Positions 13,107 to 26,329 of a DNA stretch of 64,000 nucleotides are shown one piece after another (the first letter of the stretch is position 1; the number at the start of each line of letters is the position of its first letter). The translations under genes were made by a program, and so were the position numbers. Source of the stretch: Ancylobacter tetraedralis (GTDB lineage: Bacteria > Pseudomonadota > Alphaproteobacteria > Rhizobiales > Xanthobacteraceae). A model generated the notes under the pieces. The model did no database searches. It saw only the letters and a program-made list of their open reading frames with translations, and was not told the DNA's origin. The stretch lies in the NCBI RefSeq assembly GCF_014195655.1, contig NZ_JACICD010000005.1, forward strand, positions 62,001 through 126,000, given 5' to 3'.

Positions 13107-13520
13107 TCACGGCCTCCAGTAATCCGCGGCACCCTCGGGCAATGTCGCCAGCAGCCGGTCGAAGGTATCGCCGTCGATATGCCGGCGGAGCGCCCTCGCC
13201 ACGTCGGCCAGGCAGGTGTCGGGCGCGAAATTGTGGTGCTGGCGCAGGGCCTGGACCTCGCGCGTCATCGCCACCCGATCGGAAAAGGGCAGGACCGGCG
13301 CCAGCGGGTCCCAGTCCGCCACGAAGATCGCCCGCAGCACCGGCGGCAAGACACCGGCGAAGCGGATCGCCTCGGCCAGGGTGAGCCGGCGCCGGAAGAC
13401 CCGCAGCACGCCCTCGACCATCGTGTAGGTCTGGTTGCGGGTCGTCAGGCCCGCCTCATCGCGCGCCGCCGCGAGAAATCGCTCGAACTCCTCGCTGGCA
13501 TGCTGAAGCTCCATCGGCAT
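13107..13520 (-). CDS. DUF2267 family protein
   Basis: The 137-residue cytosolic protein begins MPMELQHASEEFERFL and contains the DUF2267 pattern of paired helical repeats: ARDEAGL, then TYTMVEGVLRVFRRRLTLAEAI, then LPPVLRAIFVADWDP. The family's biochemical function is unknown. The start at 13520 has GGGAG about 14 nt upstream. A longer reading to 13694 would run through the clpB terminator and is rejected. It lies downstream of clpB, separated by a strong terminator, so it may have its own promoter within 13521-13554 or depend on read-through. Confidence 0.78.
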   Translation of the reverse strand: MPMELQHASEEFERFLAAARDEAGLTTRNQTYTMVEGVLRVFRRRLTLAEAIRFAGVLPPVLRAIFVADWDPLAPVLPFSDRVAMTREVQALRQHHNFAPDTCLADVARALRRHIDGDTFDRLLATLPEGAADYWRP

Positions 13521-13554
13521 CGGCACGTAAGGTTCTCCCTCACCACGCAAAAGA

Positions 13555-13578
13555 AAGGCCCTCCCGCGGGAGGGCCTT
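13555..13578 (-). terminator. Perfect-palindrome terminator after clpB
   Basis: A 24-nt perfect palindrome (AAGGCCCTCCCG and its complement) is followed on the minus strand by TTTCTTTT. It lies 40 nt past the clpB stop. Confidence 0.85.
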
Positions 13579-13617
13579 CCACATCTGTCAGCGCGACGCC
13601 GCGCCCGTGCCGAGCGG

Positions 13618-16236
<2,619 letters not shown>

Positions 16237-16384
16237 GGTTCTCGCCTCCTGCCCCACGTCCGCCCTGTTGAGGCACGGACGCTCTTCCGGGATGACGGCG
16301 CCCGTATCCCGGCCGCCGCGGCGGACCCCGATCCGGCGATCCGCTCAAGCTCATGTAGTGTGGCGAAACGGCAACGGAAGAGCC

Positions 16385-16398
16385 TTGATCCGGGTCAA
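16385..16398. promoter_or_regulatory. FNR/FixK-like box upstream of clpB
   Basis: TTGATCCGGGTCAA matches the CRP/FNR-family pattern TTGAY-N4-RTCAA with one substitution from perfect symmetry. It is about 150 bp before the clpB start and 12 bp after the MFS stop. It could instead be a weak hairpin in the MFS 3' end. Confidence 0.4.
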
Positions 16399-16409
16399 GC
16401 GGCGAATTT

Positions 16410-17699
16410 TCAGCCGGGCACGGCGCCGGGCGGCACGGCCGGGCGCGCGGCGGCCTCGCCACCCGGCGCCCCGCCCGCGAGATAGGCGGCCGCCGCCACC
16501 AGCGCCACCCCGCCCAGCGTCAAGAAGGCCGCGGGATAGCCGGCATATTGCGCGACGAAACCGGCCAGCGTGGTGGACAGCGCGGCGCCCACACCCTGCG
16601 CGGTCATCACCACGCCAAGCCCGACATTGAACCGCCCCGACCCCTGCAGGATGCGGGCGACGATGCCGGGCGTGGCGACGCCGAGCAGGCCGGCCCCGAC
16701 ACCGTCCAGCATCTGCACCGGAAACAGCGCGATGGAGAGGTCCCACTGCGCCGCCGCCGCCGCGATCATGCCGCGCAGCGGCAGCGCCGCCAGCGCCATC
16801 AACAGCACCAGCCGATAGCCGCGCGAACGGGCGAGATGGGAGGCGATGAGCGCCATCGGGATCATGGTCGCCTGCGCCACGACGACGGTGAGGGCCGTCA
16901 GCGCCGAGGGATCTCCCGCCCCGCGCGCCACCATCCCCTGCCCGAACAGCGGCAGCATGGCGCCATTGCCGAGATGGAACAGCGCCATGGTAAGCGCCAC
17001 CGTCAGCAGCCGCTTGTCGGACAGCAGCGTGCGCCACCCCTCTGCCTTGCCTTCCGTCTTGTCGCCCGCCGTCGCCGGCGAGGACATGCCCCGCGCCGCC
17101 TCGTGATCGATATCGCCCGGCCGGATCGCCAGCACCGAGAGAATCGAGCCGACCGCCATCGCCGCCATCAGCGCGAACACCGCCGGCAGGCCGAGCCACC
17201 AGCCGAACAGGCCGGCGAGCACCGCCGCGAGGATGTTGCCCGCGTGGTTGAACGCCTCGTTGCGGCCGAGTTGCCGATCGAATCCCCCCGCCCCGACAAG
17301 GCCGAGCGTGATGCCGGCCACCGCCGGGCCGAGCGCGGCGGCGGCGATGCCGTTGACGGCCTGCGCCACCGTCACCACGCCGAAACTCGGCGCCAGCAGG
17401 ATGGCCATGGACGCGGCGATCACCACCGCCGAGCCGACCACGATGATGGTCCGCTTGGCCCGGCTCGAATCGACCAGAGCCCCCATCGGGATGGTCGCCA
17501 CCATGCCGGCGAGACCGCCAAGGGTCATCACCAGCCCGATCTCGCCCGGCGTCCACTGCTTCTGCTGCAGGAACACCCCGAGAAACGGCCCGAGCCCGTC
17601 GCGGACATCGGAAAGGAACAGGTTGAGCGAGGCGAGAGCGGCAAGCGAGGAAACGGCGGCCATGCGGTGCATTCCGGTATGAGAGTCTCGCCGCGTCAT
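16410..17699 (-). CDS. Major facilitator superfamily transporter
   Basis: The 429-residue inner-membrane protein has about twelve hydrophobic segments. Loop 2-3 carries the MFS signature-like GALVDSSRAKR (about residue 72). The second half repeats the pattern (IPMALIASHLARSRGYR). A cytoplasmic loop near residues 195-215 is polar. The substrate cannot be told from sequence. Drug or small-metabolite efflux is the generic option. It follows ubiG by 39 bp on the same strand. The start is uncertain: ATGs at 17672 and 17663 are also possible and none has a strong ribosome-binding site. Confidence 0.85.
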   Translation of the reverse strand: MTRRDSHTGMHRMAAVSSLAALASLNLFLSDVRDGLGPFLGVFLQQKQWTPGEIGLVMTLGGLAGMVATIPMGALVDSSRAKRTIIVVGSAVVIAASMAILLAPSFGVVTVAQAVNGIAAAALGPAVAGITLGLVGAGGFDRQLGRNEAFNHAGNILAAVLAGLFGWWLGLPAVFALMAAMAVGSILSVLAIRPGDIDHEAARGMSSPATAGDKTEGKAEGWRTLLSDKRLLTVALTMALFHLGNGAMLPLFGQGMVARGAGDPSALTALTVVVAQATMIPMALIASHLARSRGYRLVLLMALAALPLRGMIAAAAAQWDLSIALFPVQMLDGVGAGLLGVATPGIVARILQGSGRFNVGLGVVMTAQGVGAALSTTLAGFVAQYAGYPAAFLTLGGVALVAAAAYLAGGAPGGEAAARPAVPPGAVPG

Positions 17700-17738
17700 C
17701 GCCGGGCGCGTGCCGGCGCCTCTCGCCAGAGACCCGAA

Positions 17739-18482
17739 TCAGGCCGGCCGCTCGGCCAGCATCAGGTAGTTGACCGCCGTGTCGCTCGAGCGACGCCACT
17801 GGTCCGCCAGCGGATTGAACACCACGCCCTCGCGGTCGATCACGCGCAGGCCACCGGCCTCCAGCGCCTGCGCCAGCTCGTCCGGGGTGACGAAGCGATT
17901 CCAGTCATGCGTGCCCCTGGGCAGCCAGCCGAGCACATATTCGGCTCCGACAATGGCCAGCGCGAAGGATCGTTTGGTGCGGTTCAGCGTCGCGGCGAAC
18001 AGCAGGCCGCCCGGCTTCACCAGCTCGCTCGCGCGGGCGAGGAACAGGCCGACATCGGCCACATGCTCCACCACTTCCATGGCCAGCACCACGTCGAAAC
18101 GCTCACCCGCATCGGCGAGGTCCTCGGCTGTGACGGCGCGGTAATCGACGGGAACGCCGCTTTCCTGTGCATGCAGGGAGGCGACGCCGATATTGCGCTC
18201 GGCCGGATCGATGCCCACGACCTCGGCGCCCATCCGCGCCAGCGGCTCGCTCAGCAGGCCGCCGCCGCAGCCGATATCGAGCAGGCGCAGCCCTTCCAGC
18301 GGGCGCATCTGCCGCGAATCACGGCCGAAATGCTGGGTGATCTTCTCGCGGAGATAGCCGAGCCGCACCGGATTGAACTTGTGCAGCACCCCCATCTTGC
18401 CGCGCGGGTTCCACCATTCGGCGGCGAGCGCGGCAAAACGCTCCACTTCGCGGGGATCGACAGTGGTTGCGGTCTCGGACAT
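17739..18482 (-). CDS. ubiG: Ubiquinone O-methyltransferase
   Basis: The 247-residue SAM-dependent enzyme carries out both O-methylation steps of ubiquinone synthesis. The SAM site is [20 protein letters not shown] (about residues 65-84), followed by [11 protein letters not shown]. The N-terminal [25 protein letters not shown] is diagnostic for UbiG. It is transcribed divergently from lysC, and its product works at the inner membrane. The ATG at 18482 gives the standard start [16 protein letters not shown]. Confidence 0.96.
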   Translation of the reverse strand: MSETATTVDPREVERFAALAAEWWNPRGKMGVLHKFNPVRLGYLREKITQHFGRDSRQMRPLEGLRLLDIGCGGGLLSEPLARMGAEVVGIDPAERNIGVASLHAQESGVPVDYRAVTAEDLADAGERFDVVLAMEVVEHVADVGLFLARASELVKPGGLLFAATLNRTKRSFALAIVGAEYVLGWLPRGTHDWNRFVTPDELAQALEAGGLRVIDREGVVFNPLADQWRRSSDTAVNYLMLAERPA

Positions 18483-18558
18483 CGACACTCTCTCGGCACA
18501 GGACGCTTCAGGCGGAGCGGGCCGTGGCCCGAACCGTTCCAACCTCGCGGCCGGGCCG

Positions 18559-18587
18559 TTGCGGGCGGGACGCGAGGTGGATATGTA
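18559..18587 (+). promoter_or_regulatory. Putative lysC promoter
   Basis: TTGCGG (18559-18564) and TATGTA (18582-18587) are 17 bp apart, about 75 bp before the lysC ATG. It is a moderate match to the housekeeping consensus. Confidence 0.4.
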
Positions 18588-18661
18588 TACGCGCCTTTTC
18601 GGCCGGGGGCCCATCTCTCCGGCTCGACCCCGACAAAAGAACACGAATACGGTTTCCCAGA

Positions 18662-19912
18662 ATGGCACGTCTTGTGATGAAGTTCGGCGGCACATCGGTC
18701 GCCAACATTGACCGCATTCGCAATGTGGCGCGCCATGTGAAACGGGAGATCGAGGCCGGCCACGAGGTCGCCGTCGTGGTCTCCGCCATGGCGGGCAAGA
18801 CCAACGAGCTGGTCGGCTGGGTGCGCGAGACCGCCGTGCTGCACGACGCCCGCGAATATGACGCCATCGTCGCCTCGGGCGAGCAGGTGACATCCGGCCT
18901 GCTGGCCATCGCTCTGCAGGAAATGGGCATCCCCGCCCGCTCCTGGCAGGGCTGGCAGCTGCCGATCTCCACCGACGACGCGCATGGCTCGGCCCGCATC
19001 CTCTCGGTGAGCGGCGACGAGATCGTGAAGCGCTTCAAGGAAGGCGAAGTCGCGGTCATTGCCGGCTTCCAGGGCATCAACCTCGCCACCGGCCGCCTCA
19101 CCACGCTGGGGCGCGGCGGCTCGGATACCAGCGCGGTGGCGGTCGCCGCCGGCATCAAGGCCGACCGCTGCGACATCTATACCGACGTCGACGGCGTCTA
19201 TACGACCGACCCGCGCATCGTCCCCAAGGCGAAGCGGCTCGACAAGATCGCCTTCGAGGAAATGCTGGAAATGGCCTCGCTCGGGGCCAAGGTGCTGCAG
19301 GTGCGCTCGGTCGAGCTCGCCATGGTGCACAAGGTGCGCACCTTCGTGCGCTCCAGCTTCACAGACCCGGACGCGCCGGAACTGAAGACCGCCGGCGACC
19401 CGCCCGGAACCCTGATTTGCGACGAGGAGGAAATCGTGGAGAGTGAAGTCGTCACCGGCATCGCCTTCGCGCGGGATGAAGCTCAGGTCAGCATCCGCCG
19501 CGTGCCGGACAAGCCCGGCATCGCCGCCAGCGTGTTCGTGCCGCTCGCGGAAGCCAACATCAATGTCGACATGATCGTGCAGAACATTTCGGCCGAGGGC
19601 TTCACCGACATCACCTTCACCGTGCCGACGGCGGATTTCGAGCGCGCCAAGGCCGCGCTCGCCGCCGCGCATGGCGAAATCGGCTTCGAGACCATCGTCG
19701 GCGCCACCGATGTGGTGAAAATCTCGATCATCGGCATCGGCATGCGCAGCCACGCGGGCGTCGCCGCCCGCGCCTTCAAGGCGCTGTCGGAACGCGGCAT
19801 CAACATCCGCGCGATCTCCACCTCCGAGATCAAGATCTCGGTGCTGATCGATGCGGCTTATACCGAGCTTGCCGTTCGCACGCTGCATTCTGTATACGGG
19901 CTCGACGCCTGA
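18662..19912 (+). CDS. lysC: Aspartate kinase
   Basis: The 416-residue enzyme phosphorylates aspartate, the first step to lysine, threonine, methionine and diaminopimelate. The kinase domain begins [18 protein letters not shown] and includes [17 protein letters not shown]. Two ACT domains follow (from about residue 265), including [27 protein letters not shown] sequence, so feedback inhibition by end products is expected. Length is that of the class I alpha subunit, which in some bacteria is accompanied by a beta subunit from an internal start. The stop is followed by a palindrome-rich spacer. Confidence 0.97.
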   Translation: MARLVMKFGGTSVANIDRIRNVARHVKREIEAGHEVAVVVSAMAGKTNELVGWVRETAVLHDAREYDAIVASGEQVTSGLLAIALQEMGIPARSWQGWQLPISTDDAHGSARILSVSGDEIVKRFKEGEVAVIAGFQGINLATGRLTTLGRGGSDTSAVAVAAGIKADRCDIYTDVDGVYTTDPRIVPKAKRLDKIAFEEMLEMASLGAKVLQVRSVELAMVHKVRTFVRSSFTDPDAPELKTAGDPPGTLICDEEEIVESEVVTGIAFARDEAQVSIRRVPDKPGIAASVFVPLAEANINVDMIVQNISAEGFTDITFTVPTADFERAKAALAAAHGEIGFETIVGATDVVKISIIGIGMRSHAGVAARAFKALSERGINIRAISTSEIKISVLIDAAYTELAVRTLHSVYGLDA

Positions 19913-19916
19913 GCCG

Positions 19917-20036
19917 GAGCATGTCCCGACCGGATGGAATCATCCGGTCGACGAGGACGTGCTCACGTTTTTGAGTCAGGAGCATTTTGTCCGCGCGGAT
20001 GGTTCCATCCGGGCGACAAGGGCTCCAGCAGGGCAC
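19917..20036. repeat. REP-like palindromic element after lysC, possible terminator
   Basis: CGACCGGATG (19927-19936) pairs with CATCCGGTCG (19941-19950) over GAAT. The stem is extended by GTCC/GGAC and closed outside by GAGCA (19917-19921) and TGCTC (19960-19964). TTTTT follows at 19968-19972, so it may end the lysC transcript. A second related palindrome, CGGATGG-TT-CCATCCG, follows near 19998-20013. The shared GGATG core suggests a dispersed intergenic element. It lies in the 187-bp lysC-ptsP spacer. Confidence 0.65.
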
Positions 20037-20099
20037 GGCATGAGTCGCGCCCCTTGACGGATCGTCCGGGTTGCAGCGCCCGGAAACCGAGGACTGCCC

Positions 20100-22367
20100 A
20101 TGCGTGGCGCACTCGGCGGCCCGCGCGTATTGTTGCGGCGTCTCCGCGAGGTCATGGCGGAGCCCGTCAGCGCGCAGGACCGCCTCGACAAGATCGTGGT
20201 GCTGATCGCGGCCAACATGGTGGCCGAGGTCTGCTCGGTTTATGTGCTGCGCGTCGACGGCACGCTTGAACTCTACGCCACCGAGGGCCTGAACCGCACC
20301 GCCGTGCATCTCACGGTGATGCGTATCGACGAGGGCCTCGTCGGCACGGTCGCCCGCGAAGCGGAGCCGATCAGCCTCTCCAACGCGCAGGCCCACCCCG
20401 CCTTCTCCTACCGGCCGGAGACAGGCGAGGAGATCTACCATTCCTTCCTCGGCGTGCCGATCCTGCGCGCGGGCAACACGCTCGGCGTGCTGGTGGTGCA
20501 GAACCGCGCCCACCGCTCCTATACCGAGGAGGAAATCGAGGCGCTGCAGACCACCGCCATGGTGCTGGCCGAGATCATCGCCTCGGGCGAACTCACCGCC
20601 ATGGCGCTGCCCGGCGCCGAACCGGCCGCGCGCCGGCCGCTGCACCTGTCCGGGCTCGCCCTCTCGGAGGGCATCGGCCTCGGCCATGTCGTGCTGCACG
20701 AGCCGCGCATCGAGGTGACCAAGGTCATCGCCGACGACCTGCCGGCCGAGCTGGCCCGGCTCGACCACGCAGTCGACACGCTGCGCGCCTCCATCGACAT
20801 CATGCTGGAGGACGAGGGCGTCGCCCGCGTCGGCGAGCATCGCGACATTCTCGAGACCTACCGCATGTTCGCGCATGATCGCGGCTGGATCGGCCGCATG
20901 CGCGAGGCGGTGCTCACCGGCCTCACCGCCGAGGGCGCGGTGGAGCGCGTGCAGTCGGACACCCGAGCGCGCATGCTGCGCATGACCGACCCGTATTTGC
21001 GCGAGCGCATGCATGATCTCGACGATCTGGCGAATCGCCTGCTGCGCCAGCTCACCGGGCGCGCCGGCGGGCCGGACACGCTGCGGCTGCCGGAAAACGC
21101 CATCATCGTCGCCCGCAACATGAGCCCCGCGGCGCTGCTGGACTATGACCGCACCCGCATTCGCGGCCTGGTGCTGGAGGAAGGCGCGGCGACGAGCCAC
21201 CTCACCATCGTCGCTCGCGCGCTCGGCATCGCCGCGGTCGGCCATGTCGAGAACATTGTCGGGCTGGTCGATTCGGGCGATGCGATCATCGTCGACGGCG
21301 TCTCCGGCGAGGTGCAGGTGCGCCCGCCCGCCGATGTCGAGACGGCCTATGTCGAGAAGGTGCGGTTCCGCGCCAAGCGGCTCGAACAATATGCCGCTCT
21401 GCGCGACCTGCCGACCCGCACCCGCGACGGGGTGGAGATCGAACTGCATCTCAATGCCGGCCTGCTGGTCGACCTGCCGCATATCGACGAGACCGGCGCC
21501 ACCGGCATCGGCCTGTTCCGCACCGAACTGCAATTCATGATCGCCTCCGCCTTCCCGCGCACCAACGAGCAGCTCAAGCTGTATCGCTCGGTGCTGGACG
21601 CGGCCGGCGACCGGCCCGTGGTGTTCCGCACCCTCGATATCGGCGGCGACAAGGTGCTGCCCTATATGCGGGCCATCGAGGAGGAGAACCCGGCGCTCGG
21701 CTGGCGGGCGATCCGCCTCGGGCTGGACCGGCCGGGCCTGCTGCGCAGCCAGATCCGCGCGCTTCTGAAGGCGGCGGCGGGGCGCGAGCTGCGGCTCATC
21801 TTCCCCATGGTGTCGGCGGTGGAGGAATTCGACCGCGCCCGCCACATCGTCGAGCGCGAATTGACCCATCTGCGCCGCCATGGCCACGCGCTGCCCGAGC
21901 GCGCGCTGATCGGCGTGATGCTGGAAGTGCCGGCGCTGCTGTTCCAGCTGGACCAGTTGTTCGAGCGCATCGACTTCGCCTCGGTCGGCTCCAACGACCT
22001 CGTGCAGTTCCTCTATGCCGCGGACCGGGGAAATCCGCGCGTCGCCGACCGGTTCGACCCGCTCGGCCCCGCCTCGCTGCGCGCGCTGAAGCTGATCGCC
22101 GACAAGGCGATGGCCCATGGCAAGCCGGTGACGCTGTGCGGCGAGCTGGCCTCCAAGCCGCTGGAGGCGCTGGCGCTGGTGGCGATCGGGTATCGCAAGC
22201 TCTCGCTCTCCCCGGCCTCTTACGGCCCGGTCAAGGCCATGCTGCTGGAACTCGACCTCGGCGCGCTGGCCGCGGCGATCACGCCGCTGCTGGAATCGGG
22301 AACCGAGCTCTCGACCCTGCGGCCCCAGCTCAAGGCCTTCGCCGAGAAAGCCGGCCTGCCGCTGTGA
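20100..22367 (+). CDS. ptsP: Phosphoenolpyruvate-protein phosphotransferase of the nitrogen PTS (EI-Ntr)
   Basis: The 755-residue protein takes phosphate from PEP and passes it to NPr and then EIIA-Ntr, a regulatory rather than sugar-uptake chain. An N-terminal GAF domain (about 20-165) precedes the PEP-utilising enzyme domains. The phosphorylated histidine is His367 in [15 protein letters not shown]. The PEP-binding barrel contains [12 protein letters not shown] and [24 protein letters not shown] domains of rhizobial PtsP sense glutamine, which fits the presence of gltBD nearby. prfA follows after 10 bp, and its GAGGA site overlaps the ptsP stop. Confidence 0.96.
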   Translation: MRGALGGPRVLLRRLREVMAEPVSAQDRLDKIVVLIAANMVAEVCSVYVLRVDGTLELYATEGLNRTAVHLTVMRIDEGLVGTVAREAEPISLSNAQAHPAFSYRPETGEEIYHSFLGVPILRAGNTLGVLVVQNRAHRSYTEEEIEALQTTAMVLAEIIASGELTAMALPGAEPAARRPLHLSGLALSEGIGLGHVVLHEPRIEVTKVIADDLPAELARLDHAVDTLRASIDIMLEDEGVARVGEHRDILETYRMFAHDRGWIGRMREAVLTGLTAEGAVERVQSDTRARMLRMTDPYLRERMHDLDDLANRLLRQLTGRAGGPDTLRLPENAIIVARNMSPAALLDYDRTRIRGLVLEEGAATSHLTIVARALGIAAVGHVENIVGLVDSGDAIIVDGVSGEVQVRPPADVETAYVEKVRFRAKRLEQYAALRDLPTRTRDGVEIELHLNAGLLVDLPHIDETGATGIGLFRTELQFMIASAFPRTNEQLKLYRSVLDAAGDRPVVFRTLDIGGDKVLPYMRAIEEENPALGWRAIRLGLDRPGLLRSQIRALLKAAAGRELRLIFPMVSAVEEFDRARHIVERELTHLRRHGHALPERALIGVMLEVPALLFQLDQLFERIDFASVGSNDLVQFLYAADRGNPRVADRFDPLGPASLRALKLIADKAMAHGKPVTLCGELASKPLEALALVAIGYRKLSLSPASYGPVKAMLLELDLGALAAAITPLLESGTELSTLRPQLKAFAEKAGLPL

Positions 22368-22377
22368 GGACCCACCC

Positions 22378-23475
<1,098 letters not shown>

Positions 23476-23485
23476 GGAGGGTGCG

Positions 23486-24337
23486 GTGATCCGCCGCAGC
23501 GACCTCCTTGCCAGCCTCGCCCGGTGCTTCGCGGAGGCCGGCCTGGAGGCGCCCGAGCGCGAGGCGCGTGCGCTGCTGCGCGCCGCTCTTGGTCTCTCCG
23601 ACCTCGATCTCATCGTGCGCGGCACCGAAGAGGTGGCGGAGCGAGATGCGGCCCGCCTCACCGCCCTCGCGCAGCGCCGCGCCGCCGGCGAACCGTTCGC
23701 CCGGCTCATCGGCCGGCGGGAGTTCTGGAGCCTCGATTTCGCGCTCACGCCCGAGACGCTGGTGCCACGGCCCGAGACCGAGACGCTGGTGGAGGCGACG
23801 CTCGCGCTGTTCCCCGATCGCGCCGCGCCGTTGCGGATCCTCGATCTCGGCACCGGCAGCGGCGCCCTGCTGGCGGCGCTGCTGTCGGAATATGCCAACG
23901 CCCACGGCCTCGCCGTCGACCGTTCCGAGGGCGCGGCGCGCGCGGCGCGCGACAATCTCGTGCGGCTCGGCCTCATCGCCCGCGCGCAGGTGATGGTGGG
24001 CGACTGGGCGCAGGCGATCGCCGCGCGCTTTGATCTCGTGGTCTCCAATCCGCCTTATATCGCCGCCACGGATATTGCCGGGCTCGAGGTCGAGGTGCGC
24101 GACCACGATCCGCGTCTCGCGCTCGACGGCGGCCCGGATGGGCTCGACGCCTACCGCGCCATCGCGCGCGTCCTGCCCCGCCTGCTGGCAACGGGCGGGC
24201 GCGCCGTGCTGGAACTGGGCATCGGGCAGGAGCACGAGGTAGCCCTTCTGCTGGCGGACGCAGGCCTGCCGGCGGACGGCGCGGCGCGGCGCGATCTGGC
24301 CGGAATTGCCCGCGCTCTGGTGACGGTTCCAGCTTGA
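23486..24337 (+). CDS. prmC: Release factor glutamine methyltransferase
   Basis: The 283-residue SAM enzyme methylates the GGQ glutamine of RF1 and RF2. The SAM motif LRILDLGTGSGALLAALLSE and the substrate-binding NPPY in LVVSNPPYIAATDI are both present. The start is GTG at 23486 preceded by GAGGAGG at 23474-23480, which overlaps the prfA stop. An upstream ATG in this frame lies within prfA and is not needed. The prfA-prmC pairing is nearly universal. Confidence 0.95.
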   Translation: MIRRSDLLASLARCFAEAGLEAPEREARALLRAALGLSDLDLIVRGTEEVAERDAARLTALAQRRAAGEPFARLIGRREFWSLDFALTPETLVPRPETETLVEATLALFPDRAAPLRILDLGTGSGALLAALLSEYANAHGLAVDRSEGAARAARDNLVRLGLIARAQVMVGDWAQAIAARFDLVVSNPPYIAATDIAGLEVEVRDHDPRLALDGGPDGLDAYRAIARVLPRLLATGGRAVLELGIGQEHEVALLLADAGLPADGAARRDLAGIARALVTVPA

Positions 24338-24921
24338 ATTTCGCCGCGGCAGTGCAAAAAAGCGCTTGGAACAAGGGTTCGAACCGACTAGTGTTTGTCA
24401 TAGGAATCGACCCGAGACATTATCCGCACATGGCGAACAGGCTTGTGATTGCTCCTTGGAGTGATCGTGACTGGCGCTAGCGGCGAGCACCTGAAGAAGG
24501 TGCAGTGCGTGTCTCGTGCGGGCGAATGCTTCACGGTTTTGTCGGTGCGGCCTCGGTTGCACGATGAAGCATGGGAAGGGCAGATGCGCAGGGAAGCGCA
24601 CGCCTGATTCCGGTCGGGTCCTTTCGACCGGAATCGTTCGCGGCAGGTTTTGCCAGCCGCGGCGCATCCGGAGGATGCACTCCCATGGAATGAGGTCCAA
24701 CGGTCGGGAGGCGACCTGCGGCACATGCTGGAAACCGGGCCTTCTTTCGCCCTGTTCCGGCCTGAGCCGGGTGTTTGCCGATCGAGGGCTGACTTTCCGA
24801 CGCTCCCTCCCAAGGCTCCGGCCGGAATGGAAGGGCGACGGACAACCAAGGCGATTGACACGCCTGTAGCCGGTCCGGGATGTCCCCACCGGCGGCGTAT
24901 GGGCATCAGAGATCCATTTCG
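24338..24921. other. 584-bp non-coding region upstream of the DUF4167 gene
   Basis: No credible gene was found. The region holds a perfect 11-bp inverted repeat, GATTCCGGTCG (24606-24616) and CGACCGGAATC (24625-24635), with an 8-nt loop. It also holds an isolated GGTTCGAACC near 24376 that is not part of a tRNA. Open frames here are short and lack family features. It may be a long leader or hide a small RNA. Confidence 0.5.
24606..24635. repeat. Perfect 11-bp inverted repeat, REP-like
   Basis: GATTCCGGTCG and its exact complement are separated by GGTCCTTT. The core TCCGGTCG/CGACCGGA resembles the palindrome after lysC, suggesting the same family of intergenic elements. No T-run follows, so termination is unlikely. 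Confidence 0.7.
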
Positions 24922-26205
24922 ATGCGAAATAATAACCAGCAGAAGCGTATGCGTGGCCGCAACAACGGCAACGGCAACGGTAACCGGCGCAGCCAGAACC
25001 CGCTTACGCGCGTCTACGAGTCGAACGGCCCGGACGTGAAGGTGCGCGGCACCGCTCAGCATATCGTTGAGAAGTACCAGCAGCTCACGCGGGATGCGCA
25101 GGCCTCCGGCGATCCGGTCGCTGCGGAAAACTATCTGCAGCATGCCGAGCACTATTACCGCATCATCCTCGCCGCGCAGGCCCAGTTCGGGGTTCAGGCG
25201 CAGCCCTTCATCCGGTCCGACGAGGATGACGAGGACGAGGAATTCGAGGAGGGTGGCACCGAGGGGCAGCCGAGCTTCCAGGGCCGCGAGCCGCAGCCCA
25301 ATCGCGAAGGCGGCTATCGGGACAACGGTCCGCGCGACAATGGTCCGCGTGAAGGTGGACAGCGCGAGGGTGGAAACCGCGACGGCCAGCCGCGCGACTT
25401 CTATCGCGACCGCGACGGCCAGAATCGGCGCGACAACCGCGATCGGAATCAGGACCGTAGTCAGGATCGCAACCAGGACCGCGGACAGGATCGCGGTCAG
25501 GATCGGAACCAGGACCGCGGCGGTCAGGATCGCGGCGCTCCCGAGCGGGTGCAGGACCGCGCACCTCGCGAGGAGCGGGGCGAGTATCGCGAGGCCCGTG
25601 AAGGACGTGAGCCGCGCGAGGGGCGCGAGAACCGCTGGCAGCGCGACAATAACCGTTCCTTCCGCGAGCCGCGGGAATCCCGTGAGCCGCGCGAGGGGCG
25701 CGAGGCGGCCGAGACCGGCTATCGTGATCCCGCCCAGCAGCCGCAGCCCCGGCTCGGCCCCGAGGTCGAGGGTGAGATCGGCCTTCCCGCCTTCATCACG
25801 CAGAGCAGCGCCGCCCCGGTGAGCCCCACCGCAACCCCGGCCCCGCGCGTCGACACCGCCCGGGCCGAGGCGCCCAAGGCAGAGGCACCGAAGCCTGAAT
25901 CGCCGAAGGCTGAGGCCCCCAGGGTGGAAGCCACGAAGGTGCAGGCTCCGGCCGCCCCGATGTCGCCCCCGGCATCCGAAGCGCCCGCCGAGCCGACCCC
26001 CGCGCCGAAAGCCCCGCGTAGCCGCAGCCGCGCCGCCGCTACCTCCGCCGCTGTGGAAGCCGCCTCTGTTCCAACCGTGGAAGCGACCGCGGGAGACGAG
26101 GGCGAAGCCCGCGCCCCGCGCGCGCGTCGCCGCCGCTATCGCCGCGCCGAGACCGAAGGGGAAGCCGGCTCCGATGCTCCCGAGCCGGCCGAGGCGGGCG
26201 AGTGA
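24922..26205 (+). CDS. DUF4167 domain protein with long disordered tail
   Basis: The 427-residue protein starts MRNNNQQKRMRGRNN. Its N-terminal 85 residues match the alphaproteobacterial DUF4167 domain (NPLTRVYESNGPDVKVRGTA and AENYLQHAEHYYRI). The rest is highly charged and low-complexity: a stretch of about 60 residues (about 165-220) built of RDGQ, QDRNQDRG and QDRGQDR units, then REPREGRE repeats, then Pro/Ala, ending in RARRRRYRRAETEG. This composition suggests RNA or nucleic-acid association, which is inference only. It follows prmC, a placement common in Hyphomicrobiales. A strong bidirectional terminator follows at 26264-26289. Confidence 0.88.
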   Translation: MRNNNQQKRMRGRNNGNGNGNRRSQNPLTRVYESNGPDVKVRGTAQHIVEKYQQLTRDAQASGDPVAAENYLQHAEHYYRIILAAQAQFGVQAQPFIRSDEDDEDEEFEEGGTEGQPSFQGREPQPNREGGYRDNGPRDNGPREGGQREGGNRDGQPRDFYRDRDGQNRRDNRDRNQDRSQDRNQDRGQDRGQDRNQDRGGQDRGAPERVQDRAPREERGEYREAREGREPREGRENRWQRDNNRSFREPRESREPREGREAAETGYRDPAQQPQPRLGPEVEGEIGLPAFITQSSAAPVSPTATPAPRVDTARAEAPKAEAPKPESPKAEAPRVEATKVQAPAAPMSPPASEAPAEPTPAPKAPRSRSRAAATSAAVEAASVPTVEATAGDEGEARAPRARRRRYRRAETEGEAGSDAPEPAEAGE

Positions 26206-26263
26206 GCCCGCCCCTCCCCTGCGGGAGGCACGCCTGACGGGCGGGCGGAACATGTGAAACGAG

Positions 26264-26289
26264 AAAGGCCCGGCAATGCCGGGCCTTTT
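26264..26289. terminator. Bidirectional terminator between DUF4167 and MOSC genes
   Basis: AAAGGCCCGGC (26264-26274) pairs with GCCGGGCCTTT (26278-26288) over AAT. TTTTCATTTTT follows on the plus strand, and TTTCTCGTTTC follows on the minus strand. Confidence 0.88.
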
Positions 26290-26329
26290 CATTTTTCGGG
26301 GTCATCATCCGGGTCGCGTGCGGCCCGTG

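Noticed and set aside
24360..24400. GGTTCGAACC motif resembling a tRNA T-loop
   Set aside because: The flanking bases do not form a five-pair T-stem, and no acceptor, D or anticodon arm can be drawn upstream.
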